The notes below the pieces were generated by a model. The model was not told the origin of the DNA and ran no database searches. It was given only the letters and a program-made list of their open reading frames with translations. Shown here piece after piece: positions 8,715-17,238 of a stretch of 64,000 bases of DNA. Within the stretch, counting starts at the first letter, position 1; the number at the start of each line of letters is the position of its first letter. A program made the position numbers and the translations under genes. The stretch is from positions 1-64,000 of the IMG/VR virus record IMGVR_UViG_3300021137_001014. The stretch is one strand, 5' to 3'. This stretch comes from a virus.

Positions 8715-9309
8715 AGTTCAAAGGTTCTTTTGTAATATAAATAGTGAAATCATCATGCAGATATCCTGTGATTAAATACACATTATCATAAACTTTTTTC
8801 AATTCCGTTAATACTTGGTATGGGTCAAAAGAATTAAATCCATATTTTTCAAATTCTTCATCATATAATAATAGATTAAACGCAAAACCTTTTTTTGATA
8901 AAGAATAAGCTTTACTAATCTTATTTGATATTTCTTCACCAGCTAAATCAACAGTGAAAACACCAGAAGCAATAACCCAATCATATTCTTCATCAACATC
9001 TTCAATTTCATTTGTTATGAATGAATAGTTATTATATAACTCACAAGCTTTTTGTATATATTTGGGATTTATATCAATACCTGTGTAATTCACATTTAGA
9101 TTTTTAGATTCTAAATAATCCACAAGATGACCTAAACCACAACCATAATCAAGTATTTTATCACCATCTTTTACACCGACATTTAATAAAATAGCAAATC
9201 TTGTATATTGCTCTTCCTTAGAAGTCCATCCAACTTTTAAAGAACTCTTTGGATCGGTGGTTGTATCTATGTTAAAATATGTGTTATAAAAATCTACAAT
9301 TGAACTCAT
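8701..9309 (-). CDS. SAM-dependent methyltransferase-like protein
   Basis: A 202-residue class I methyltransferase fold. Motif I is ILDYGCGLGHL (about residues 52-62), followed by the acidic ribose-binding position in YTGIDINPKYI and a motif IV-like stretch YDWVIASGVF. There is no target-recognition domain, so it looks like a small-molecule or protein methyltransferase rather than a DNA modification enzyme. Substrate unknown. It overlaps the preceding gene by 4 bp. Confidence 0.8.
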   Translation of the reverse strand: MSSIVDFYNTYFNIDTTTDPKSSLKVGWTSKEEQYTRFAILLNVGVKDGDKILDYGCGLGHLVDYLESKNLNVNYTGIDINPKYIQKACELYNNYSFITNEIEDVDEEYDWVIASGVFTVDLAGEEISNKISKAYSLSKKGFAFNLLLYDEEFEKYGFNSFDPYQVLTELKKVYDNVYLITGYLHDDFTIYITKEPLNYDLK

Positions 9310-9647
9310 AATTCTCTTTTTAAATTATCTTCTATTAAACATTGTATTAGATAAACAAACCAAACAAAACCTACAACAGAAAAAGAATCAAATAATATTG
9401 AGTATATTATTTGAAATAGACTAATATCATCTATATTAGGTTCTGAAATAATATATGTTAATGATGGTGAAAACTTTAGAAAAATAACACTAAATAAACC
9501 AACCCAAAAACTTGTGCACATCATGCAGTTAAGTAAATTATGGAAAAATCCATTACTAAAATAATCTCTTAATGGCTTAAAAATTTTACTTTGTACTATT
9601 AATGTTGTTAAACCATAACAACCGATATAAAATATGATCAAACCCAT
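9306..9647 (-). CDS. Small membrane protein with CxxC-like loop (DUF1360-like)
   Basis: Starting at ATG 9645-9647 (MGLIIFYIGCYG, 113 residues) puts the start 1 bp after the previous stop; ATG codons at 9657-9662 are alternatives. Three hydrophobic segments are visible: residues about 2-20, 40-60 and 85-108. The second is led by LLNCMMCTSFWVGLF, which resembles the CxxC-x-S-x-W signature of DUF1360 membrane proteins. Function of that family is not established. Confidence 0.6.
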   Translation of the reverse strand: MGLIIFYIGCYGLTTLIVQSKIFKPLRDYFSNGFFHNLLNCMMCTSFWVGLFSVIFLKFSPSLTYIISEPNIDDISLFQIIYSILFDSFSVVGFVWFVYLIQCLIEDNLKREL

Positions 9648-9648
9648 T

Positions 9649-10080
9649 TTATTTATCATCATCTTTATTAACCGTAACTGGTGCGTTATCAATTTTTTTG
9701 CTAATCAACTTATCAGTGGTTAAATCAAATTTTAATGTTTTCAAATCATTAAACTCAGTTTCCAGAAATATTCTTTTTAACTCATTCATTTTCTGTGCAA
9801 ACAAATCTTGTTTCTTCTCAATCTCAAGATTGTATTCAATTATATTAGATACAATATTGAACAAATCAACAAATGTGGTTGTATTTGAATAAAGTATATA
9901 ATATATTGTACCATCATCATTATCCTTTTGCTTTTTAAGGATAGTTTCTGAAGATACTTTATCCTCAGGTATAGCCCAATCCTTTTTAATCATAAAGTCG
10001 ATAACCTTGAATTCTGAGCTATTGATTCTCAAACCAAAAATATTATCTGGATATTTTTTAAATAATTCATCTATGCTCAT
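9649..10080 (-). CDS. Protein of unknown function
   Basis: Not recognised; 143 residues starting MSIDELFKKYPDNIFGLRIN. It is soluble, with a long central helix (FNIVSNIIEYNLEIEKKQDL) and an acidic end (VNKDDDK). It is coupled to its upstream neighbour by a 4-bp overlap. Confidence 0.6.
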   Translation of the reverse strand: MSIDELFKKYPDNIFGLRINSSEFKVIDFMIKKDWAIPEDKVSSETILKKQKDNDDGTIYYILYSNTTTFVDLFNIVSNIIEYNLEIEKKQDLFAQKMNELKRIFLETEFNDLKTLKFDLTTDKLISKKIDNAPVTVNKDDDK

Positions 10081-10280
10081 ATTCCAATTCCTTTTATTAG
10101 TGATGTTATTATAATAGATAATGATATTGCAATATACACCAAATCTTTTGACGTATACTTTAATTTCACAGGCTCTGGTTTTATAAAATTAGATATGAAT
10201 ATAAAACCATGCCTAAATATAACAAAACAAGAAAGAAAAAAAATTACATATAGTAATTTATTTAATATTAATTGTACCAT
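10077..10280 (-). CDS. Small two-helix membrane protein
   Basis: 67 residues with two hydrophobic segments, about 4-32 (LILNKLLYVIFFLSCFVIF) and 46-64 (LVYIAISLSIIITSLI), joined by a proline- and lysine-containing loop. The size and layout fit a small phage membrane protein. There is not enough to call it a holin. Confidence 0.55.
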   Translation of the reverse strand: MVQLILNKLLYVIFFLSCFVIFRHGFIFISNFIKPEPVKLKYTSKDLVYIAISLSIIITSLIKGIGI

Positions 10281-10317
10281 ATTTTTATTTTAAAAGTAAG
10301 AAATTAAATCCAGTAAG

Positions 10318-10794
10318 TCAAGTTTTGATATTAAAATATTTACTTTGGATCTTGTAGAGTTCGATAAATATGTCGTATTCTGACCTTGTTTTAATTTTGT
10401 CTATAGATATAATGTCAGACCAGAAATCACAAATTTTTGCCAGTAAGATAGCGTCTTTGATTTCAGAATTGTAGAATATATCCACAAAATAGTTTAGGTG
10501 ATAATAATAATGTTCTCCTTTTTCTTTGAACATTAATTTTTCCTTTTCGAATTCTTTTATTGTTTTATCCCAACACCATTTGAAATGTGTTGATATAAGT
10601 TCATCATTTATGATTATATCATCACCGAGGTATGTTTCATTGATAAGTTTAGCTAAAGAGATAGTAAAATCTCTAAATAACTCAACCTTTTCTATGCTTA
10701 CACCGTTTAAATTATTCAAATAATTTAATTGATCATAAGTCAATGGCCTTGAGAAATAATCAATAAATTTATTTGCTGGTTTATGATTGTCCAT
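10318..10794 (-). CDS. Protein of unknown function
   Basis: Not recognised; 158 residues from ATG 10792-10794 (MDNHKPANKFIDYF). A longer frame to 10830 would start with GTG inside a strong hairpin and is rejected. The protein appears all-helical with many aromatic residues (HFKWCWDKTIKEFEKEK; YYYHLNYFVDIFYN) and no membrane segment. It starts just after a terminator-like hairpin, so it may be the first gene of a transcription unit. Confidence 0.6.
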   Translation of the reverse strand: MDNHKPANKFIDYFSRPLTYDQLNYLNNLNGVSIEKVELFRDFTISLAKLINETYLGDDIIINDELISTHFKWCWDKTIKEFEKEKLMFKEKGEHYYYHLNYFVDIFYNSEIKDAILLAKICDFWSDIISIDKIKTRSEYDIFIELYKIQSKYFNIKT

Positions 10795-10805
10795 ATAAAT
10801 AAATA

Positions 10806-10829
10806 TGGACTTCTTTTTCAAGAAGTCCA
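10806..10829 (-). terminator. Perfect 10-bp hairpin, probable terminator
   Basis: tggacttctt (10806-10815) and aagaagtcca (10820-10829) are perfect inverted repeats with a 4-base loop. On the minus strand the stem is followed by TATTTATTTAT, an interrupted T-rich tract. It lies between the genes at 10856 and 10318. Confidence 0.65.
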
Positions 10830-10855
10830 CATTATTTAAATAAACATGTTTAGGT

Positions 10856-12553
10856 TTAGAATAGTTTTCTCATTCTTTCTATTTGCCTGTCGATTTTTTC
10901 GTTCAAATCACCACCACCTGGCTTCTTTTTACCACCTTTTGATTTACCAGTAATACTTGTTTCTTCGTAAGGCTCATCTGTAACAATAAGTGGATTTGGT
11001 TTGAAGAACGAATCTCTTTGACCTTGATTAGCAATAGAAGCATTTATTATAGCTTCACCTGTTTTCTTAGTGCTTTCGTGATCAACATTAGCTTCTTCAC
11101 CTACCTTAGATACGTCACGTTTTCTTGAGTGGCCAGTTTTAACTTCCATTTCAACTCTATCTTTATATGATTTTGGTACATCATTTTGGAAATCAAGATT
11201 CAAGTTATTAAAAGCACCCAAATATTGTTTGTCAATATCTTTTTGGTGATCGCTTTCCATGTCTGGATTGAATTTATAATTTACTCTATCTTCAGCTTTT
11301 TGCTGAACAGTCTTTTGACTATCCTCAGCGGCTTTCATACCATCTTTAGATTCTTTTGAAGACTTTTTGTTTTCAGCGTCAACATTCTTTCCTTTTTTAG
11401 GTGTGAACTTAGGAAGTTCATTTTCAGCCAAACCTAACAATGAAAACTCAGGTTTTACCATAACGTCATGTTCAGCTGTTTCTGGTGTATTAACGCCAGA
11501 TATTTCTTCACCTTCATAATATAAAGCAACCCCAGCAAGGTTTTGATAACTCATAGTTATTTTATCTTGAATCCATGGCTCAAGATCAGCATCTGGTTGA
11601 ATTTTATCTAAGATTTTTTCAACAAATTCTTGAATTTCATGCAATTTTGCTATTGACATATGACCTTCTGGTTCTTCATCTATTTGTTGTGTTAACATAG
11701 GTGAACCTTCCCAACCCTCTTTATTTAAAAACTTCTTAGCAAATGGATCAGATTGACGCATATGCTGTGCGCTTACTGTATGTACATGACTTTCATCTGT
11801 ACCTTCTTCTTTAATAGGTGCCATAGCCATTGATTCATCAGGTAATTCTTTAGTCTGGATATCTTTAATTAAACGACCAATCATTGGTTTTACATTATCA
11901 GGTATACTACCATGCATAATTTTATTACCTTTCTTGGTTACTGCTATTTTAATATGGTTTCCATAATTATGAAAACTCAACATAGCATATGGAAATGGTT
12001 TTTCCCCACCATGTTGTACACTTTTTTCAATATGACCCTTTGTATTATTACCAAAAGCATCAGCAATTTTATCAACCATTTGTTTGATCTCAGGTTGTAC
12101 ATGTTTTGCAAAAGTACCTGCCTGATTCATTGATTTAATACGGCCCATATCATCGCCATTTTTTTCTTGATCAGGATACTTTAACATGGCGGTATTGTGA
12201 GCAGCATATTTTACTTCTGGTGATAATTCATCCATAGGTTCTTCTTCAAGAAAAGGACTATAATTTTCATCAGCCATGTCCTCATCCATTTCAGTAGATT
12301 CGTTCCAATTTTCATTGATCCATTCTCTTAAGTAAGAACCACATTCATTTTGGCTCGACATGATAGATTCGTACATATCTTTACAGATATCATCATCTTC
12401 AAGCATAGCTGCGCAATGACCTTCATAGGTATCGCCTTCTTCAAGAGATTCAGGTAAAAACCCCTCTTGTTGCATAACTTCATACATACATTCGTTCAAA
12501 GCTTCATTTGTAGCCATTTCACTCATGCAGTGTCTCATTGTTTCTAAATTCAT
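10856..12553 (-). CDS. Large acidic protein of unknown function
   Basis: Not recognised; 565 residues starting MNLETMRHCMSEMATNEALN. The N-terminal 100 residues are very acidic and methionine-rich with several cysteines. A middle part (about 120-230) has a conserved-looking segment (FPYAMLSFHNYGNHIKIAVT). A glycine- and lysine-rich linker (GKSKGGKKKPGGGDLN) and a short basic helix (KIDRQIERMRKLF) end the protein. The charge pattern resembles phage internal or scaffold-type proteins, but nothing identifies it. Confidence 0.65.
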   Translation of the reverse strand: MNLETMRHCMSEMATNEALNECMYEVMQQEGFLPESLEEGDTYEGHCAAMLEDDDICKDMYESIMSSQNECGSYLREWINENWNESTEMDEDMADENYSPFLEEEPMDELSPEVKYAAHNTAMLKYPDQEKNGDDMGRIKSMNQAGTFAKHVQPEIKQMVDKIADAFGNNTKGHIEKSVQHGGEKPFPYAMLSFHNYGNHIKIAVTKKGNKIMHGSIPDNVKPMIGRLIKDIQTKELPDESMAMAPIKEEGTDESHVHTVSAQHMRQSDPFAKKFLNKEGWEGSPMLTQQIDEEPEGHMSIAKLHEIQEFVEKILDKIQPDADLEPWIQDKITMSYQNLAGVALYYEGEEISGVNTPETAEHDVMVKPEFSLLGLAENELPKFTPKKGKNVDAENKKSSKESKDGMKAAEDSQKTVQQKAEDRVNYKFNPDMESDHQKDIDKQYLGAFNNLNLDFQNDVPKSYKDRVEMEVKTGHSRKRDVSKVGEEANVDHESTKKTGEAIINASIANQGQRDSFFKPNPLIVTDEPYEETSITGKSKGGKKKPGGGDLNEKIDRQIERMRKLF

Positions 12554-12582
12554 ATTATATATAATTTATATTTTTATTTATT

Positions 12583-13080
12583 TTAATATTCGTATGATAA
12601 ATATTCTTTTCTTATAATTTCTGCAATATATTCTGGTGTCTTTTTAGAAATATTAGCGATTTCACAAATTTGCTCATAGCAGCTTTCACACATATGTTCT
12701 TTCGACTCACCTATCAATTTAACAGGATGATCGATTGCACCTTGGCTACAATATGGAAAAGACTGACATTTTGATTTAATTTGTATCAATTTACCTCCGT
12801 TCCACGATGGTTTAACAGTTTTATCAACATCGAACCATTCGTTTATATCTTTTTGTGTAACTTTTGTACCATCAGTCTTATATAGAAATTCTGGACTTTT
12901 ATAACCCTCACTTTCTTTCAAATATCCTTGTGGTGGGGTAACTATTTTACCGCCAGGAGAATTTTTTCTTTTGGGGTACATAATCCTTGAATTGAATGCA
13001 CGTTTACTAACACCCATAAGTGGAACCTCGAAAGATCCACCTACAGAACTTATAGTAGTATTTTCATTCAATTTATTCAT
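12583..13080 (-). CDS. Cysteine-containing protein of unknown function
   Basis: Not recognised; 165 residues. The N-terminal half is proline- and glycine-rich (YPKRKNSPGGKIVTPPQGYL). The C-terminal half contains C-x5-C (CQSFPYC) and CESCYEQIC, which could form a metal site, and ends in a helical stretch. It overlaps the upstream gene's stop by one base. Confidence 0.6.
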   Translation of the reverse strand: MNKLNENTTISSVGGSFEVPLMGVSKRAFNSRIMYPKRKNSPGGKIVTPPQGYLKESEGYKSPEFLYKTDGTKVTQKDINEWFDVDKTVKPSWNGGKLIQIKSKCQSFPYCSQGAIDHPVKLIGESKEHMCESCYEQICEIANISKKTPEYIAEIIRKEYLSYEY

Positions 13081-13406
13081 TAGTTAGAAGAATTTTTTAA
13101 ATCATTAGACCAGAAATTTCTTCTTGTCCATAGGTTTTTATACATTTGGATAAGAACATTTTTTGATATATCAACCATATGTTTTTCCAAATCTTTGTCA
13201 TTTTTAATGGCTTCTTTAACCATTTTTTTAACTTTTTCGTTTATATCGCTGGTATTTGTCATACCTAAAAATTCTTTTATTTCCTTCTTTACAATAGACT
13301 TTACATCATCTTTTGTAACATTTGAACTTTCGTTTATAACTTCTTTACCTTCGAGAACCTCTGAAAACCATTCGGTTAGTTGTTTGTCTGTTACTTTAAC
13401 TTTCAT
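13080..13406 (-). CDS. Small helical protein of unknown function
   Basis: Not recognised; 108 residues. It looks wholly helical and charged (VKSIVKKEIKEFLGM; NEKVKKMVKEAIKND), with a basic C-terminal end. TTTATATAAAAT lies 8 bp upstream of the start, a motif shared with several other genes here, so it may begin a transcript that continues into 12583 and 10856. Confidence 0.6.
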   Translation of the reverse strand: MKVKVTDKQLTEWFSEVLEGKEVINESSNVTKDDVKSIVKKEIKEFLGMTNTSDINEKVKKMVKEAIKNDKDLEKHMVDISKNVLIQMYKNLWTRRNFWSNDLKNSSN

Positions 13407-13413
13407 GACATTT

Positions 13414-13429
13414 ATTTTATATAAATATT
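13414..13429 (-). promoter_or_regulatory. Promoter-like TTTATATAAA element
   Basis: On the minus strand AATATTTATATAAAAT lies 7 bp before the start at 13406. It is the same palindromic core (TTTATATAAA) as before the genes starting at 16428, 51563 and 6344. Confidence 0.35.
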
Positions 13430-14256
13430 TATTTTTTTCCGAAAGTGATAAAATATCCTACACCTATACTTGGTGTGAACTTAAAACCTATTCCATTATT
13501 TTGTTGAACCGCTCCAACTGCTAAAGGTGTTATGCAAAGACCCCATCCAGCATGATATTTTTCTTTAACTGGCGGAGGACAAGGTTTGTTTTCTTGCCAT
13601 GGTTTATCAAGTATTTCAGCGTTTCTAAAATTAAATTTCATCATTTTTTCTGAAATAGGGTTAGTTGCTTTACCTGTACTATCTACATAAAACGGAACTA
13701 TTTTAGTTCTGGTGAATTTATTTTTAGGATCTTCGTATTGACTAATTACAAAAGTAAAATTGAATCCAAAATTTTTAATCAAGGTTGTATCTGGAGAAAT
13801 ATCCAAAACATCATTGTTTTTATTGATCTTGAAAAATGAAACCCCATCGATTGTTCTTACACTATCCCATGAATGAAATTCCAAACCATATTTCTTACTG
13901 ATAGAATCATATTTTAATTTATTTAAAACCGTCATATCAACAGGAACATATTGTGGTTTAACAACAGTTATTTGTTTTGTTTTTGCTTCTTGTAATGCAT
14001 CAACTTTGTCAACCATTTTAAATAACTCAGAATCAACTGTTGCCAATTGTTCTTTAGTCGTTTTCAATTGAATTGTGCTATCTTTCATAGCCGCTAAGTT
14101 TTGATCAGCAATGTGTGTTGCCTCATTAAACTTATTTTCCAGTTGTTTTGCTTTATTGCATTGTTGTAATAATAAAGCAAAAAGAGCCACCATGACAACC
14201 ACCATGATGACTTTGATATTTTTTAATAAAAGATTGATTAATGTAATAATTCCCAT
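13429..14256 (-). CDS. Membrane-anchored coiled-coil protein, possible spanin or envelope protein
   Basis: Start chosen at ATG 14254-14256 (MGIITLINLLLKNIKVIM), 1 bp after the preceding stop. Residues about 3-30 form one membrane segment, followed by a cysteine (QQCNK). Residues about 32-90 are coiled-coil (LENKFNEATHIADQNLAAM). A middle domain of about 150 residues follows. The C-terminus (GWGLCITPLAVGAVQQNNGI then FTPSIGVGYFITFGKK) has alternating hydrophobic residues like outer-membrane beta hairpins. An inner-membrane anchor, a periplasmic coiled coil and an outer-membrane-like end fit a spanin-type role next to amidase-fold and membrane genes. This is inference. Confidence 0.6.
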   Translation of the reverse strand: MGIITLINLLLKNIKVIMVVVMVALFALLLQQCNKAKQLENKFNEATHIADQNLAAMKDSTIQLKTTKEQLATVDSELFKMVDKVDALQEAKTKQITVVKPQYVPVDMTVLNKLKYDSISKKYGLEFHSWDSVRTIDGVSFFKINKNNDVLDISPDTTLIKNFGFNFTFVISQYEDPKNKFTRTKIVPFYVDSTGKATNPISEKMMKFNFRNAEILDKPWQENKPCPPPVKEKYHAGWGLCITPLAVGAVQQNNGIGFKFTPSIGVGYFITFGKK

Positions 14257-14257
14257 A

Positions 14258-14764
14258 TTATATATTTGTTTGCGAAATTTGTACCAAGTTGTTTCTACCA
14301 ACTTGCGGATCATTATATGTTTTTATTAGTGTACCTATTAATGTCATATAATCTGGATTAATTTCGACATTACCAGGAATTAATTCAAGTTTAGGACTTT
14401 CTAACTTTGTATCAATAACAATATCCTTGATGAAATCAACACCAGGGTTTTTAATAGTTGCAGATGTTATGATAATTCTACCATTCATTACCTCAACATT
14501 AACAACATCCATTATTAGGCCAGATGCCTTAAGAAAAGCACCAACACCTTCAATAACCTGATTTCTATATTCATCAGACATTTTGGAACCAGTGGAATTC
14601 TTCAAAAATCCTGTGGCTTTTACATCATTAAACGCAACCCTTTCACTATTAGAACTCTGATCACCACTCATTGGATTTTGAGATTCTATACCCTCGTTCA
14701 AACCATTTTTCATTTTCCTTGTTATATTCAGAAAATGTTTCATCGAATCGTATTCTCTACTCAT
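14258..14764 (-). CDS. Protein of unknown function
   Basis: Not recognised; 168 residues. The N-terminus (SREYDSMKHFLNITRKMKNG) is helical and resembles the short helical openings of other small proteins of this phage. The C-terminal half is beta-rich (IMDVVNVEVMNGRIIITSAT). It overlaps the amidase-like gene by 8 bp. It may be a minor virion protein. Confidence 0.55.
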   Translation of the reverse strand: MSREYDSMKHFLNITRKMKNGLNEGIESQNPMSGDQSSNSERVAFNDVKATGFLKNSTGSKMSDEYRNQVIEGVGAFLKASGLIMDVVNVEVMNGRIIITSATIKNPGVDFIKDIVIDTKLESPKLELIPGNVEINPDYMTLIGTLIKTYNDPQVGRNNLVQISQTNI

Positions 14765-15359
14765 TAGATATTAAATTATTTGTTATATATTCAAAATCCA
14801 TTGCTGGACTTAGATCATAATAATTTTTATTATAGTTACTTCTATTTAAAACTCCTTTAAAGGATTTTGGTCTTGTTATTGTGACGTTATTCCCAGTAAA
14901 TTGTTTTTCAATAGAGTATCTATCACATAAATAGTTTAATAATTGCAATAAAACCTCGATTTGTGGCTTTGTGTAGGTCGCCCAGTGCTTTTTATTTTTC
15001 CAAGAACGTTCAGTTATTTCATCATCATAAACATCACCTTTCCAATCAATAAAAACATTCTTTTTGATATCCTTTTCAACCCATCCAATATTTTCAAGAC
15101 ATATTATTATCGAATAATTGTCAGAATCCTCAAATGACATAAAATTGGTCACTAATTCTGGGTTAACATGTTGATAAACATCACCTTTACGAGAAATGGT
15201 ATAATGAGGTATTCTATCGTATTTACCATTAAATCTTGACTGTAATTTGATAAAATGGTTTTCTAATATAGAAGATGTGTTACAAAGTATAATTTGTTTC
15301 TTCTTATGCTTTGTATCAAATAAATTTGAAAAATCATAATCTATATTGAAGTTAATCAT
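14757..15359 (-). CDS. Amidase_2-fold protein with degenerate zinc site
   Basis: The 200 residues follow the AmpD / T7 lysozyme amidase fold: IILCNTSS (23-30) aligns with the first strand, PHYTISRKGDVYQHV (51-65) with the conserved HY-x(4)-DG-x-Y segment, SIIICLEN (83-90) with the IELEG strand, and YYDLSPAMDFE (180-190) with TDPGPAFDW. The three zinc ligands of AmpD are His, His and Asp. Here the first is Cys26, the second Asn172, and only Asp182 is kept. The zinc site is therefore probably lost or changed, so the protein may bind peptidoglycan without cleaving it. It overlaps both neighbours by a few bases and sits among membrane and coiled-coil genes. Confidence 0.7.
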   Translation of the reverse strand: MINFNIDYDFSNLFDTKHKKKQIILCNTSSILENHFIKLQSRFNGKYDRIPHYTISRKGDVYQHVNPELVTNFMSFEDSDNYSIIICLENIGWVEKDIKKNVFIDWKGDVYDDEITERSWKNKKHWATYTKPQIEVLLQLLNYLCDRYSIEKQFTGNNVTITRPKSFKGVLNRSNYNKNYYDLSPAMDFEYITNNLISNE

Positions 15360-16141
15360 TTAAAAACTCTGATTCTATCTAATATTTTATTTTTTTCTAT
15401 TTGTTCTGGCGATAAATTTTCAATTTCTATGATTGGTTGTCCCTCAACCTCATTTGTAACTTCATTTTCTTCTTCTGGTTCTGTTTGGTCAGCATATTGA
15501 GAATTAGCTAAAGCTGTTGGTTCATCTTCATATGTTTCACCAACGGCATCCCTTTCAGCTCTTTTTTTAGCAACAGTTTCCATGATTTTTGCAAATTCCA
15601 CCTCTTGGCCAGCTTTTATCATTGCATCATAATCATTTTTTGCCTCAACTAATTCTGAAGATGGTTCAGGATAATTTTCATCATCTACCTCAATTTGAAT
15701 TGTGTTTTCTTCTGGTCTTAAATAATCAACTAAAGATTTAATGAATCCAAGAGCCACAAGAGGTAATACTGCACCGCTAACAAGAGATAGTATTCTTTTT
15801 TGTTCGATAACTTCGTAATCAACCATACCGAATAACTCTATCCAACCTTGGTAATTTGCAAGGTGCATGTATGCATAATAGGTATTACCCATTGCTTGCA
15901 TTAATGTTAACAAAATGAACAAAGACCATACTATGCCTTTGTTCATCTTTTTTAACGCTATTATTGAAGCTAATGATGCTGCTGCACCTACTTCAAAGGC
16001 TATTGCCAATGTTATAGCTAACCAATCTGGATTTGATAGTTTAAAAAATTCAACCACATGGATAGTGGATATTGTACTTACTAAAGCGTACAATGTAACA
16101 AATACCCATATAATAAAATTTCTTGTTAACTTATTTTCCAT
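15356..16141 (-). CDS. Four-helix membrane protein with acidic tail
   Basis: Not recognised; 261 residues. Hydrophobic segments lie at about 8-30, 40-62, 69-92 and 118-140. The remaining 110 residues are soluble and acidic (DDENYPEPSSELVEAKNDYD; QTEPEEENEVTNEVEG), probably cytoplasmic. The gene lies between a one-pass coiled-coil protein and the amidase-like protein. A holin role is conceivable, but the long tail is unlike typical holins. Confidence 0.6.
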   Translation of the reverse strand: MENKLTRNFIIWVFVTLYALVSTISTIHVVEFFKLSNPDWLAITLAIAFEVGAAASLASIIALKKMNKGIVWSLFILLTLMQAMGNTYYAYMHLANYQGWIELFGMVDYEVIEQKRILSLVSGAVLPLVALGFIKSLVDYLRPEENTIQIEVDDENYPEPSSELVEAKNDYDAMIKAGQEVEFAKIMETVAKKRAERDAVGETYEDEPTALANSQYADQTEPEEENEVTNEVEGQPIIEIENLSPEQIEKNKILDRIRVFK

Positions 16142-16428
16142 TATTTACCGATTGTTTTTAGTTCTTTATCAATCTCAGACATACGGTTAACATCCATCAT
16201 TTTTCTATCTGTAGATTGAATCATTCTTTTTTCAGATCTTAGACCTTCGGCTTGTATAGCTTTTATCATTTCTGTATTTAAACTATCGTTTTTAGCTTCA
16301 AGTCTAACAACTTCTTTTCTTAAGGTTTTTATATCAGATGAATTAGAACATCCTTTGAACCATACTAAAATAAATAATACTAACACCCAAATATTAGTAT
16401 TTTTAAGATACGTGATTAAATTTTTCAT
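16141..16428 (-). CDS. One-pass membrane protein with coiled coil
   Basis: 95 residues: one membrane segment (about 12-25, WVLVLFILVWFKGC) followed by a coiled-coil region (IKTLRKEVVRLEAKNDSLNT) and a charged end. The layout matches inner-membrane spanin subunits (Rz-like). No overlapping outer spanin gene with a lipobox was found, so the role is open. TTTATATAAAA lies 8 bp upstream. Confidence 0.55.
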   Translation of the reverse strand: MKNLITYLKNTNIWVLVLFILVWFKGCSNSSDIKTLRKEVVRLEAKNDSLNTEMIKAIQAEGLRSEKRMIQSTDRKMMDVNRMSEIDKELKTIGK

Positions 16429-16435
16429 AAAAATG

Positions 16436-16451
16436 GTTTTATATAAATATT
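16436..16451 (-). promoter_or_regulatory. Promoter-like TTTATATAAA element
   Basis: On the minus strand TAATATTTATATAAAAC precedes the start at 16428 by about 8 bp. It separates the sigma-factor gene from the membrane-protein cluster. Confidence 0.35.
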
Positions 16452-17238
16452 ATAGTAATTCAAATAATTTATATGAATTAAATCTCAATTTTTTTATAGC
16501 TTTTTCTTTGATTTGCCTAACTCTTTCTTTAGTTAGATCCAAATCTTCAGCTATTTCTTGTAAAGTACTTTCTTTATCATATAACCCAAAGTACCTGGTA
16601 ATTACTTGTTTTTCATCAACATTGAGTGAATCAAGTAATGAAATTAAAGCAAAATTCAAATTTTCTTTTTCTACCTCAAGTGTGCTATCGGCAAGAACCG
16701 CATCCTGGTCGGCTATAACATCATGTAATGCATATCCCTCATCATCTGATGGTTTATCCAGAGTTTCAACAACAGGTATTGTTATTTTAACAAAGTCTGG
16801 GTTAAATTCACCTATTTTATCAGCCTGTTTATCCAATTTATACATGTCGTTTATGACATTTACAGGCAATCTTATTGAACGTGATTGTTCGTTAAGGGAT
16901 TGTAGGATTGATTGTCTAATCCACCAAACAGCATAAGAAAGAAATCTTACATCTGTTTGATTTGTGTCATATTTTTCTAATGCCTTCATCAAGCCATAAT
17001 TACCTTCTGATATGAGATCTTTAAGATCCATCCCTTTATGAAGATATTGTTTAGCTACTGAGATGACAAATCTTAGGTTGCTGACAACCAATAAATCTTT
17101 GGCTTTTTCATCACCTTTATTTATTTGTCTAATAACTTCGTTTTCTTCCTCTCTTGTTAATACGTTAAATCTTTTAATGTCTGTTAGGTAGCTTAAAAGT
17201 TCGCTCTGATTAATCCAATGTGATGTGTCTAATTTCAT
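16450..17238 (-). CDS. Sigma-70 family RNA polymerase sigma factor
   Basis: 262 residues covering regions 1.2 to 4 of a primary-type sigma factor, without region 1.1. Region 2 is nearly canonical: NLRFVISVAKQYLHKGMDLK, DLISEGNYGLMKALEKYD and FLSYAVWWIRQSI. SIRLPVN marks region 3, and STLQEIAEDLDLTKERVRQI is the region 4 helix-turn-helix with the usual EKAIKKLR end. It would redirect host RNA polymerase to phage promoters. This is much closer to bacterial RpoD than T4 gp55 is. It overlaps the upstream gene by 4 bp. The palindromic TTTATATAAA elements in this window are candidate targets. Confidence 0.93.
   Translation of the reverse strand: MKLDTSHWINQSELLSYLTDIKRFNVLTREEENEVIRQINKGDEKAKDLLVVSNLRFVISVAKQYLHKGMDLKDLISEGNYGLMKALEKYDTNQTDVRFLSYAVWWIRQSILQSLNEQSRSIRLPVNVINDMYKLDKQADKIGEFNPDFVKITIPVVETLDKPSDDEGYALHDVIADQDAVLADSTLEVEKENLNFALISLLDSLNVDEKQVITRYFGLYDKESTLQEIAEDLDLTKERVRQIKEKAIKKLRFNSYKLFELL

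Noticed and set aside
10795-10830. N-terminal extension of the gene at 10318-10794
   Set aside because: It would begin with GTG and be encoded by a perfect hairpin that reads as a terminator.
15356-16141. Classical holin
   Set aside because: Four membrane segments fit poorly with the 110-residue acidic cytoplasmic tail, so the gene is left as an unknown membrane protein.
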